This document shows positions 1 to 7,302 of a stretch of DNA of 64,000 nt, piece by piece (position 1 is the stretch's first letter; each line of letters begins with the position of its first letter). The position numbers and the translations under genes were made by a program. The notes beneath the pieces were generated by a model. The model saw only the letters and a program-made list of their open reading frames with translations, did not search any database and was not told the DNA's origin. Source of the stretch: Rheinheimera texasensis DSM 17496 (lineage in GTDB: Bacteria > Pseudomonadota > Gammaproteobacteria > Enterobacterales > Alteromonadaceae); the NCBI RefSeq assembly GCF_000711985.1, contig NZ_JONU01000008.1:310001-374000 (forward strand), given 5' to 3'.

Positions 1-221
1 GCGCTCTCCGCTGGCGCGGCCGGCAGTTCTTTTGGTGGCGGCAGTTGCTGCTCCGGGTCGATAAATACCGCCGAAACACCTTTTTGTTTTAACGTTTCTA
101 TTAACAGTTCGCTACGAACCCAGCCGGCATGTTTGATCACGACATCGCCGGTTTGACTGGCAACGCCTGTGACATAGCTGCCCAGTTGCAGATCATCTAT
201 TGGTACCAGCTGTTTTGCCAT
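1..221 (-). CDS. HD-GYP domain phosphodiesterase, N-terminal part only
   Basis: Leftward gene cut by the left window edge; only about 73 codons are present. The protein starts MAKQLVPIDDLQLGSYV and continues through a short hydrophilic stretch into a Pro/Ala-rich linker (residues about 58-73). This opening matches the DUF3391 module that precedes the HD-GYP domain in a common class of c-di-GMP phosphodiesterases of gammaproteobacteria. The catalytic HD-GYP part would lie outside the window, so function is inferred from the N-terminal module alone. The ATG at 219-221 has only a weak ribosome binding site. The gene is separated from putA by the putA terminator. Confidence 0.6.
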   Translation of the reverse strand, partial: MAKQLVPIDDLQLGSYVTGVASQTGDVVIKHAGWVRSELLIETLKQKGVSAVFIDPEQQLPPPKELPAAPAES

Positions 222-327
222 TTGAGTTATCCGCGAAGCATGTCACTGCACATTAAGCAAAACTGTACCAAATTGCAAAGTCCGGTAGTTGGGCGTTGTA
301 CCTTGATGCTTCCCATCAGTGATACAA

Positions 328-359
328 ATAAAAAAAGGCCCGCACAGCTGGCGGGCCTT
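328..359 (-). terminator. Rho-independent terminator of putA
   Basis: Read on the minus strand, a GC-rich hairpin (AAGGCCCGCC / GGCGGGCCTT with a short loop) is followed by a run of seven T. It lies about 20 bases past the putA stop codon. Confidence 0.85.
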
Positions 360-377
360 GATGGACGTGGACTGAGA

Positions 378-3300
378 TTAAACCGCGTTGTCGCTCATCG
401 TCATCAGCGAAGCGTTGCCGCCGGCTGCTGTGGTGTTGATAGTCACAGTTTTTTCCGTGACCAGACGGTGTAACAGGCGCTCATCCGCAGGTGTAGTCAC
501 CAGTGGTGAAATCGCGCCATCGCGGGCGGCAATCAGTTCGCCGGTCAGCGCTTTGACCGCACTGCCGGCTTCAATCACTGCGGCCGCGATCAGCGGGTTA
601 CTGATCAGGGCTTTCAGTTGCGTCAGCTTCGCCACAACAAACAGCGCTGGCTGCAGATTGGCGTTCAGCAGCACTTTGCGCACAGCTTCCGCTTCGGCAA
701 AGTCTTTGTCTTCCACTACCGCAACCACAGCGTTACCCGCTGCCAGAGCGGTCAGAACCGACAAGATCCAGTATTTAAAGCAGGCCGATTCGTCGCGAAT
801 ACAGGCCACGACACCACGGGCTTCCAGGTGCAGTTGATTCGATTCACCGGTAGGTCCTGGCAGCTGAATAGGGGCCGCCAGTTCTTTTTCGATATGGCCA
901 ATCAGGCCACGCGCACTGGCCAGCACTTGCGCCAGATCGCCTTCCTGTTTCACCACCACGGCATTAGATGCCAGCTGGGCGAGGAACTGACGCATCACAG
1001 AGCTGCGCGCCGTGATGTCTTTTTTCTGCCAGTCGACCTGCGCTTTGGCTGCCAGCTGCAGGCTTTGCTGCAATGCATTGTCATGGCCAGATGCGGCGAG
1101 CAGGCTGGCTTTTTTGTCTTCAGACAATGGTGCTTCAGTGACCTGCAGATTGTCTTTGATCAGACGTGTTAAGTAGAACGGACCACCGGCTTTTGGACCT
1201 GTACCGGACAAACCACGGCCACCGAATGGTTGCACGCCAACGACAGCACCAATCATATTGCGGTTGACGTAGATGTTACCGGCTTTGACTTCGCGCGCCA
1301 CCTGCGCCGTCACTTCGGCGATACGGCTATGCACGCCCATGGTCAGGCCGTAGCCTGTTGCGTTGATCTGTGCAATCACATCGTTCAGCTGCTCTGCTTT
1401 AAAGCGGATGATATGCACAACAGGACCAAAAACTTCGCGTTGCAACACCGCCAGATTAGCGATTTCATACAGTCGCGGTGCGAAGAAGAAATGACCTTCG
1501 CCAGCCGGAATTGGGCACTCGTAATGCAGTTTGGCTTTGCCTTCCAGATACTTCACGTGCGCGGTGAGGCCCGTCAGTGCTTTCTGGTCAATCACCGGGC
1601 CGACATCAGTGGATAACAATGACGGGTCGCCGACGTGTAATTCTTTCATTGCGCCTTTGATCATGTGAATGATCTTGTCGGCCACATCTTCCTGCAGGAA
1701 CAGCACACGCAGCGCGGAACAGCGCTGACCGGCGCTCTGGAAGCCGGAAGAGACCACATCATCGACCACTTGTTCTGGCAGCGCGGTGGAGTCGACGATC
1801 ATACAGTTCTGGCCACCGGTTTCGGCGATTAACGGCACCGGCTCGCCGCCCCGTTCGGCCAGTTTACGCGCGATCCAGCTGCCGGTTTCCGTTGAACCGG
1901 TGAACATCACCGCCTGAATGCGTAAGTCTGGTACCACATGCTCACCAATAATACGGCCCGGTGCGATGGTAAGTTCCACTACGCCAGCCGGCAGGCCGGC
2001 GGCGCGCCACAGTTCAATTGCCCGAATGGCGATTAATGAGGTTTGTTCGGCCGGCTTGGCAATCACAGTGTTACCAGCGGCAACAGCAGCTGTGACCTGA
2101 CCTAAGAAGATTGCCAGTGGGAAGTTCCAAGGGCTGATACACAGCACCACCCCACGGCTTTGCACTGGGGTGCCGGTGAACATGGCTTCGGCGCGGGCAG
2201 CGTAATAACGGCAGAAGTCCACGGCTTCACGAATTTCCGCCACGCTGTCCGGCACGGTTTTACCGGCTTCTTTAACACAAATCGCCATCAGTTCGTCACG
2301 ATGCGCTTCCAGGGCGTCGCCTAAGACGTTCAGCAAACGCGCGCGTTCGGCCACCGGCGTGCTGCTCCAGGCTGGGAACGCAGCCTCGGCACGGTCAATC
2401 GCTGCTTTCATCTGTTCCGGGCTGTGGTGTTCGACATAGCCAATCACCTGGGCATGATTCGCCGGGTTACGCACCGCTTTGGCGTCTTCCACCGGTGCCG
2501 CCTGAGTTGCGACGCTCAGCCATTGCTGCATATTGTTGCGCAGTGGCGTAATGGCATCCACTTCAGTTAAATCAATGCCTTTGGAGTTTTTGCGCTCATC
2601 GCCATACAAATTCACTGACAGCGGGATTTGTGTATTGCGTTTGTGTTTCCAGCTGCGCACCAGCTCGACCGGATCGGTCAGCAGGCTTTCTACCGGAATG
2701 CTTTCGTCGACGATATTGTTGACAAATGAGCTGTTGGCGCCGTTTTCCAGCAGACGACGCACTAAATAAGCCAGCAGGTCTGAGTGCTCACCGACCGGTG
2801 CATAAATTCGGCATGGTACTTTGTCTTCAGCGACGATTTGGTCATAGAGCGCATCGCCCATGCCGTGCAGCCGCTGGAATTCATAACCGGTACGATCCGG
2901 AGCCATTTCCAGAATAGTGGCCGCGGTGTAGGCATTGTGGGTGGCGAACATCGGGTAAATGCTGTCGCGGTAGTCCAGCAGTTTGCGCGCACAGGCCTGA
3001 TAGGACACGTCTGTGGATGGTTTGCGGCTGAATACCGGGAAGTCGTTATGGCCTTCAATCTGGCTGATTTTGACTTCGCTGTCCCAGTATGCGCCTTTAA
3101 CAAGACGGACCATCAGCTTGCGGCCAACCCGGACTGTCAGTTCACGCAGCCACTCGATTAAAGGCAGGCAGCGTTTGGAATACGCCTGAATCGCCAGGCC
3201 AAAACCTTCCCAGCCGGCTAAATCTTTGTCGGCAAACACCGCTTCGATGACGTCCATCGACAGTTCTAAGCGGTCGGCTTCCTCGGCGTCGACGGTGAAG

Positions 3301-4160
3301 CTGATGTCATAACCTTTGGCGGCTAACGCCAGGGTTTTTAAACGCGGTACCAGTTCAGACATCACGCGGTCACGGTGCGAGAAACGGTATTTCGGGTGAA
3401 TCGCTGATAACTTGACGGAAATGCCTGGGCTTTTCAGCGGGCCGCGTTTTTTCGCTGCGGTGCCGATGGCATTAATCGCCATCATATAACTCTGGAAGTA
3501 GCGGTCGGCATCTTCCATCGTGCGGGCGCCTTCGCCCAGCATGTCGTAAGAGTAAGTGAAGCCTTTGGCTTCCAGTTCAGTGGCGCGTTCTACCGCTTTG
3601 TCGATGGTGGTGCCCATCACAAACTGGGTGCCCATGATTTGCATGGCGTAACGCACGGCCTGACGGATCACCGGCTCGCCGAGGCGGCCGCAGGTGCGTT
3701 TTAACAGGCCAAACTGGTCTTTTTTGTGCTCGTCGCTGTAGTTGACCAGTTTGCCGGTCAGTAACAGACCCCAGGCCGAGACGTTGACGAATAAGGATTC
3801 GCTGTTGCCTAAGTGCGAACTCCAGTCACCGTTAGATAATTTGTCGCGGATTAAACGGTCGGCGGTGTGTTTATCCGGTACCCGCAGCAGCGCTTCGGCC
3901 AGACACATCAGCACCAGACCTTCTTCGGTCGACAGCGAAAATTCATTCAGCAGCGCATCCACACCGCCTTTGCCAATCTGCGCCTGGCGGATATTCACCA
4001 CCAGCTGGCGGGCGCGTTCCCAGGCGCGGGAGCGGGCCTGATCGCCGATGTCGGCCAGCGGTAACAGAGTTTCCAGTACCTGAGCTTCGTCGGCACGATA
4101 GAACTGACGCAGGGTTTGACGCAATGGGCTTGGAGCGGGGAGGTCGCCGTGAAATAGCAT
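378..4160 (-). CDS. putA: Bifunctional proline dehydrogenase / L-glutamate gamma-semialdehyde dehydrogenase PutA
   Basis: Oxidises proline to glutamate in two steps: FAD-dependent proline dehydrogenase, then NAD-dependent aldehyde dehydrogenase. Length 1260 aa. An N-terminal helical arm leads into the PRODH barrel (about residues 110-490), then the ALDH domain (about 560-1000) with the catalytic cysteine in GQRCSALR, and a C-terminal ALDH-like extension (about 1010-1260) typical of long PutAs. The enterobacterial ribbon-helix-helix DNA-binding domain is absent: the protein begins MLFHGDLPAPSPL, so it should not repress its own gene. I chose the ATG at 4158-4160 because a longer in-frame extension upstream has no family similarity and would enter the promoter region. 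A divergent Lrp-type gene 137 bases away is the likely regulator. Confidence 0.95.
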   Translation of the reverse strand: MLFHGDLPAPSPLRQTLRQFYRADEAQVLETLLPLADIGDQARSRAWERARQLVVNIRQAQIGKGGVDALLNEFSLSTEEGLVLMCLAEALLRVPDKHTADRLIRDKLSNGDWSSHLGNSESLFVNVSAWGLLLTGKLVNYSDEHKKDQFGLLKRTCGRLGEPVIRQAVRYAMQIMGTQFVMGTTIDKAVERATELEAKGFTYSYDMLGEGARTMEDADRYFQSYMMAINAIGTAAKKRGPLKSPGISVKLSAIHPKYRFSHRDRVMSELVPRLKTLALAAKGYDISFTVDAEEADRLELSMDVIEAVFADKDLAGWEGFGLAIQAYSKRCLPLIEWLRELTVRVGRKLMVRLVKGAYWDSEVKISQIEGHNDFPVFSRKPSTDVSYQACARKLLDYRDSIYPMFATHNAYTAATILEMAPDRTGYEFQRLHGMGDALYDQIVAEDKVPCRIYAPVGEHSDLLAYLVRRLLENGANSSFVNNIVDESIPVESLLTDPVELVRSWKHKRNTQIPLSVNLYGDERKNSKGIDLTEVDAITPLRNNMQQWLSVATQAAPVEDAKAVRNPANHAQVIGYVEHHSPEQMKAAIDRAEAAFPAWSSTPVAERARLLNVLGDALEAHRDELMAICVKEAGKTVPDSVAEIREAVDFCRYYAARAEAMFTGTPVQSRGVVLCISPWNFPLAIFLGQVTAAVAAGNTVIAKPAEQTSLIAIRAIELWRAAGLPAGVVELTIAPGRIIGEHVVPDLRIQAVMFTGSTETGSWIARKLAERGGEPVPLIAETGGQNCMIVDSTALPEQVVDDVVSSGFQSAGQRCSALRVLFLQEDVADKIIHMIKGAMKELHVGDPSLLSTDVGPVIDQKALTGLTAHVKYLEGKAKLHYECPIPAGEGHFFFAPRLYEIANLAVLQREVFGPVVHIIRFKAEQLNDVIAQINATGYGLTMGVHSRIAEVTAQVAREVKAGNIYVNRNMIGAVVGVQPFGGRGLSGTGPKAGGPFYLTRLIKDNLQVTEAPLSEDKKASLLAASGHDNALQQSLQLAAKAQVDWQKKDITARSSVMRQFLAQLASNAVVVKQEGDLAQVLASARGLIGHIEKELAAPIQLPGPTGESNQLHLEARGVVACIRDESACFKYWILSVLTALAAGNAVVAVVEDKDFAEAEAVRKVLLNANLQPALFVVAKLTQLKALISNPLIAAAVIEAGSAVKALTGELIAARDGAISPLVTTPADERLLHRLVTEKTVTINTTAAGGNASLMTMSDNAV

Positions 4161-4238
4161 AATTTTTATCCCGGTTGATTTAAAATAAATGCTGCATTTT
4201 AGTGAAAGCACTACCGTATTTGGTGGCTAAATTTCGAT

Positions 4239-4267
4239 TTAAACCCTACATAATTTGGTTTTATAAT
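4239..4267 (+). promoter_or_regulatory. Candidate promoter of the Lrp-type regulator
   Basis: A perfect TATAAT at 4262-4267 lies 30 bases before the regulator start, with a weak -35 (TTAAAC, 4239-4244) at 17-bp spacing. It sits in the 137-bp divergent region shared with putA, where an Lrp-type protein would be expected to bind. Confidence 0.45.
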
Positions 4268-4297
4268 GCTTTAACCAGAAAAAATACGGAAACCGCT

Positions 4298-4792
4298 ATG
4301 AATGCCAAAGGCCGGCCGTTAGACCGCATCGACAGAACCATTTTAGACACTCTGCAAAAGGATGGCCGGATTTCCAACGTCGAGCTGGCCAAACGCGTCA
4401 ACTTAAGCCCCAGCCCTTGTATTGACCGGGTGCGTAAACTGGAACAGGAAGGCTTTATCACCGGTTATGGCGCTAAGTTATCGGCCTCAAAACTGGGGCT
4501 GGGTACTGCGGCTTTTATTCAGGTCACGCTGGATCGCACCACAGGCGCTATTTTTGATCAGTTCCGCGACTCGGTGGTGCAAATCGCCGAGGTGGCTGAA
4601 TGCCATATGGTCGCCGGTGGTTTTGATTATCTGCTGAAACTGCGTTTATCCAGTATGGAAGCGTACCGTGCAGTGCTGGGGCGCATTGTTGATTTACCCG
4701 GCGTGCTGCAAACCCACACTTATGTAGTGATTGAGCAAGTGAAACAGGATTCGGGGTTGCCGCTGGATGACAAAACGCCCGACAAAACCTGA
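4298..4792 (+). CDS. Lrp/AsnC-family transcriptional regulator, likely proline-responsive activator of putA
   Basis: A 164-aa protein with the standard Lrp layout. The N-terminal helix-turn-helix (RIDRTILDTLQKDGRISN followed by LAKRVNLSPSPC) is at about residues 10-50, followed by a C-terminal ligand-binding RAM/AsnC domain (about 70-150). The ATG at 4298 is preceded by ACGGA at suitable spacing; a longer in-frame extension would run through the promoter. It is transcribed away from putA. In proteobacteria whose PutA lacks the ribbon-helix-helix domain, a divergent Lrp-type PutR is the usual activator. The family call is secure; the PutR role is inferred from position. Confidence 0.85.
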   Translation: MNAKGRPLDRIDRTILDTLQKDGRISNVELAKRVNLSPSPCIDRVRKLEQEGFITGYGAKLSASKLGLGTAAFIQVTLDRTTGAIFDQFRDSVVQIAEVAECHMVAGGFDYLLKLRLSSMEAYRAVLGRIVDLPGVLQTHTYVVIEQVKQDSGLPLDDKTPDKT

Positions 4793-4800
4793 AACCGTAT

Positions 4801-4826
4801 CAGCCATGACAAATGTCATGGCTTTT
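4801..4826 (+). terminator. Terminator after the Lrp-type regulator
   Basis: Perfect inverted repeat GCCATGACA / TGTCATGGC with a 2-base loop, followed by TTTT, 10 bases past the stop codon. Confidence 0.75.
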
Positions 4827-4897
4827 GATGACAAAGCACACTGCCGGCAATTCGCTGGATTCAGGATACTCAGTTCATCAACTGACGGAGGTGTGCC

Positions 4898-5476
4898 ATG
4901 CAAAACCACAAAACTTTAGACCAGCAACTGATTGAATTTCGTAGCAAACGTTATCTGGCGATGCCGTTGTCCGGTGCAATCATCTGGGCTTTGATTGGTG
5001 GTTTGTCTTTTGTGCTGACACCCTATCAGCAGGTGATGGCGACTTTTATCGGCACCGGTAGTATTATTTACCTGGCGATGGCGATTTCCCGCCTGACCGG
5101 TGAAAACATCAGTTTTCAGAAAAACACCGAGCGCAATTGGTTCGACACTGTGTTTCTGGCTGCAGTAGGGATGAGTTTTCTGGTGTTTGCCATCAGTATT
5201 CCGCTGTTTATGGAAAACTATCAGGCGCTGCCTTTTGCCTTAGCGGTGCAGACCGGGCTGATGTGGCTGGTGTTTGGTGTATTGGCCAAAGCACCGGTAG
5301 CTTATCTACATACTATGGTGCGGACTGTGGCTTGTGTTGCGGCTTATCTGGCGCTGCCGGAGCATAGTTTCTGGTTACAACCACTGATTGTGGTGCTGTG
5401 TTATGGCTTCACGATTCCGGTTTTGGAGCTGCGTTACCGGGCACAGCAAGTGACACCTGCGGATGTCACGGCATAA
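4898..5476 (+). CDS. Conserved multi-pass membrane protein (DUF7010-like)
   Basis: A 192-aa protein with a short charged N-terminus and about five to six hydrophobic segments (roughly residues 20-40, 45-63, 83-105, 112-130, 133-152 and 155-175). A strong ribosome binding site (GGAGGTG) precedes the ATG at 4898. The opening (a Q/E-rich stretch, then RSKRYLAMPLSGAIIWALIGG) resembles the DUF7010 family as I recall it, which has no assigned function. It is a single-gene unit with terminators on both sides, so context says nothing about its role. Confidence 0.55.
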   Translation: MQNHKTLDQQLIEFRSKRYLAMPLSGAIIWALIGGLSFVLTPYQQVMATFIGTGSIIYLAMAISRLTGENISFQKNTERNWFDTVFLAAVGMSFLVFAISIPLFMENYQALPFALAVQTGLMWLVFGVLAKAPVAYLHTMVRTVACVAAYLALPEHSFWLQPLIVVLCYGFTIPVLELRYRAQQVTPADVTA

Positions 5477-5490
5477 AGTGCAGATGACAA

Positions 5491-5512
5491 AAAGGGAGCC
5501 GCGGCTCCCTTT
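5491..5512. terminator. Bidirectional terminator between convergent genes
   Basis: The perfect 22-base palindrome AAAGGGAGCC GCGGCTCCCTTT has T-rich sequence on the plus side and A-rich sequence on the other. It lies between the rightward membrane protein and the leftward SH3 protein, so it can serve both. Confidence 0.75.
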
Positions 5513-5545
5513 ATTATTTCTGCTGATTAAACCAGCGCTGACTTC

Positions 5546-6217
5546 TTACATCCAGCGATCATTGCGCCGGCGTTTTGGTGTGATCAACGGCAAAATCAGA
5601 CCAAATAAAATGCCGCCTAATAAAATACCGCCGCCAATCACCATTTTATTCTGCAGTAATTCCGGGTTTTCCTCAGCCAGACGGGCAGTCAGTTGGGCCG
5701 TAGTCTGTTTGGCAAGCTCTGCCGCTTTAACGGCTTCGTCACGCTCAGCCTGAGCTTTGCTGACTTCGGACTGCAGCGTCTGCCGCTCCTGCTCAAACTG
5801 TGCTGCAATCATTTCCTGCTGGCTGAGCTGTTGTTTTAACGCTTCCAAGTTTGCTTTTGGGCTGGCGTTATAAGTGACATAGTCGCCGCTGAGCCAGCCT
5901 TCAGCACCGGTATTATCCCGGACTTTGACAAAGCCGTTGGCCGGATTGTCGCCAATAAAAGTTACAGACTCCCCAGCACGAACTGTGGAAATAGTGCGGT
6001 ATTCAGTCCCAGGGCCGGACCGTAACGGTGTACTTAAGCTATCAATAATAAAAGCAGGTTTTTCTGCAACCGCAGGTTTTGTGGTGGTGTCTGCCGCTGG
6101 CTGTGCGGCTGCGGGTGTGCTGGCCGCTGTGGTGGTTTGCTCCACCGCAGCCTGTTGGGCTGAGACAACAAAACTGGCCAGCAAGGTGGCGGCAATCGCA
6201 GATTTCAGAGTAGACAT
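5546..6217 (-). CDS. SH3 domain / C-terminal membrane anchor protein (YgiM-like)
   Basis: A 223-aa envelope protein. It has a signal peptide (residues 1-20, MSTLKSAIAATLLASFVVSA), a Thr/Ala/Pro-rich linker, a bacterial SH3 domain (about 55-115, with LSTPLRSGPGTEYRTI and EGWLSGDYV), a coiled coil (about 120-185), and a C-terminal transmembrane helix (about 192-210) followed by a basic tail KRRRND. This matches the SH3-and-anchor (YgiM) family, which in E. coli is also encoded near ygiF/glnE. The start at 6215-6217 was chosen because it gives a clean signal peptide and has GGGA upstream. Its precise function is unknown; a peptidoglycan-linked envelope role is inferred. Confidence 0.8.
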   Translation of the reverse strand: MSTLKSAIAATLLASFVVSAQQAAVEQTTTAASTPAAAQPAADTTTKPAVAEKPAFIIDSLSTPLRSGPGTEYRTISTVRAGESVTFIGDNPANGFVKVRDNTGAEGWLSGDYVTYNASPKANLEALKQQLSQQEMIAAQFEQERQTLQSEVSKAQAERDEAVKAAELAKQTTAQLTARLAEENPELLQNKMVIGGGILLGGILFGLILPLITPKRRRNDRWM

Positions 6218-6367
6218 AACAAATCCCGGTGGGCTTAAGCAGCAACAAGCATGAATGCGCCCGATCATAGGGAGTTGTGCCGAGGATGACAAGCAAAAAC
6301 ACTTGCAGCATCAAAGGGGCTGGCTTAGTGTGCCTGACAATTACTGCTGCACAGGGTATCAGGTGTT

Positions 6368-7288
6368 ATGTCACTGGAAGTGGAACTGAAATTGTTGTTA
6401 CCGGCACAGCATGCTGCTGCCATTTTTGCGGTACTGACAGACTATTGCCGTCAGCAGCTGGCCGCGGTGCAACCCGCCGGCAGCAAGACGCTGCTGAACG
6501 CCTATTTTGATACCGCCGACCGCTGGTTTCGCCGCCATGACAGCGGCCTGCGCACCCGGCAGAAACAAGGCCAGTTTGAGCAAACGCTGAAGCTCGCCGG
6601 TCAGCAACATGGCGCTGCGCATATCCGGCCTGAATATAATGTGCCGGTCGGCGGCGTTGTGCCGGTGCTAAGCGCATTTCCGGCCGAAGTCTGGCCAACA
6701 GGTACCGACGTCGCCGCCTTACAACAGCAGTTGGTTGAATTATTCCGCACCGATTTTGTCCGTGAGACCTGGTTACTACAAACCCAAGCCGGTGCCCGCA
6801 TCGAACTGGTGTTTGATCAGGGCTTTGTCGCTGGCGGTGGTCATGAAGAGCCAATTTGTGAACTGGAGCTGGAATTACAAGCTGGTGCGGTCAGTGAAAT
6901 ATTCGCACTGTGCACGCAACTGCTGCAACGCTTTCCGTTGATGCTGGGCGTGCAGTCCAAAGCCGAGCGCGGTTATTTGCTGGCACAGCAAACACCGCTG
7001 TGCTGGCAAGAATTTGCGCCGGCTGACTCAACCGCAGATCTGCTCAGTAAATTCTTACGCAATCAATTGCTGGTAAGCCGGCAGCTTGCCTCCGATCTGC
7101 AGCTGTCGACACAATGGCAGCAGTGGCAGACGCGGCTGGCGGCGGAACCTGCGGCTGCCGTGCTGTTTCAGTCCGCTGCAGCACTGGGGCCGCAACCTGC
7201 ATCGCAGGCGCTGCAACTGTGGTTGCTGCAATACAGTATCTGGTTGCTTGACCCTGCCACACTCAACAGTCACGTTTTAACCGCCTGA
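6368..7288 (+). CDS. ygiF: CYTH-domain inorganic triphosphatase (YgiF-like)
   Basis: A 306-aa protein. The N-terminal CYTH domain opens with the signature EVELK (residues 4-8) and carries the alternating acidic/basic strands of the triphosphate tunnel (GLRTRQ, QTLK, ELELEL, SKAERGY). E. coli YgiF is about 433 aa with a full CHAD domain after the CYTH part. Here only about 100 residues follow (about 205-306), too short for a complete CHAD domain. It lies directly upstream of glnE with a 14-base gap, as in enterobacteria. The reaction expected for the family is hydrolysis of inorganic triphosphate. Confidence 0.85.
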   Translation: MSLEVELKLLLPAQHAAAIFAVLTDYCRQQLAAVQPAGSKTLLNAYFDTADRWFRRHDSGLRTRQKQGQFEQTLKLAGQQHGAAHIRPEYNVPVGGVVPVLSAFPAEVWPTGTDVAALQQQLVELFRTDFVRETWLLQTQAGARIELVFDQGFVAGGGHEEPICELELELQAGAVSEIFALCTQLLQRFPLMLGVQSKAERGYLLAQQTPLCWQEFAPADSTADLLSKFLRNQLLVSRQLASDLQLSTQWQQWQTRLAAEPAAAVLFQSAAALGPQPASQALQLWLLQYSIWLLDPATLNSHVLTA

Positions 7289-7302
7289 TCCGGAGATTGA
7301 TT

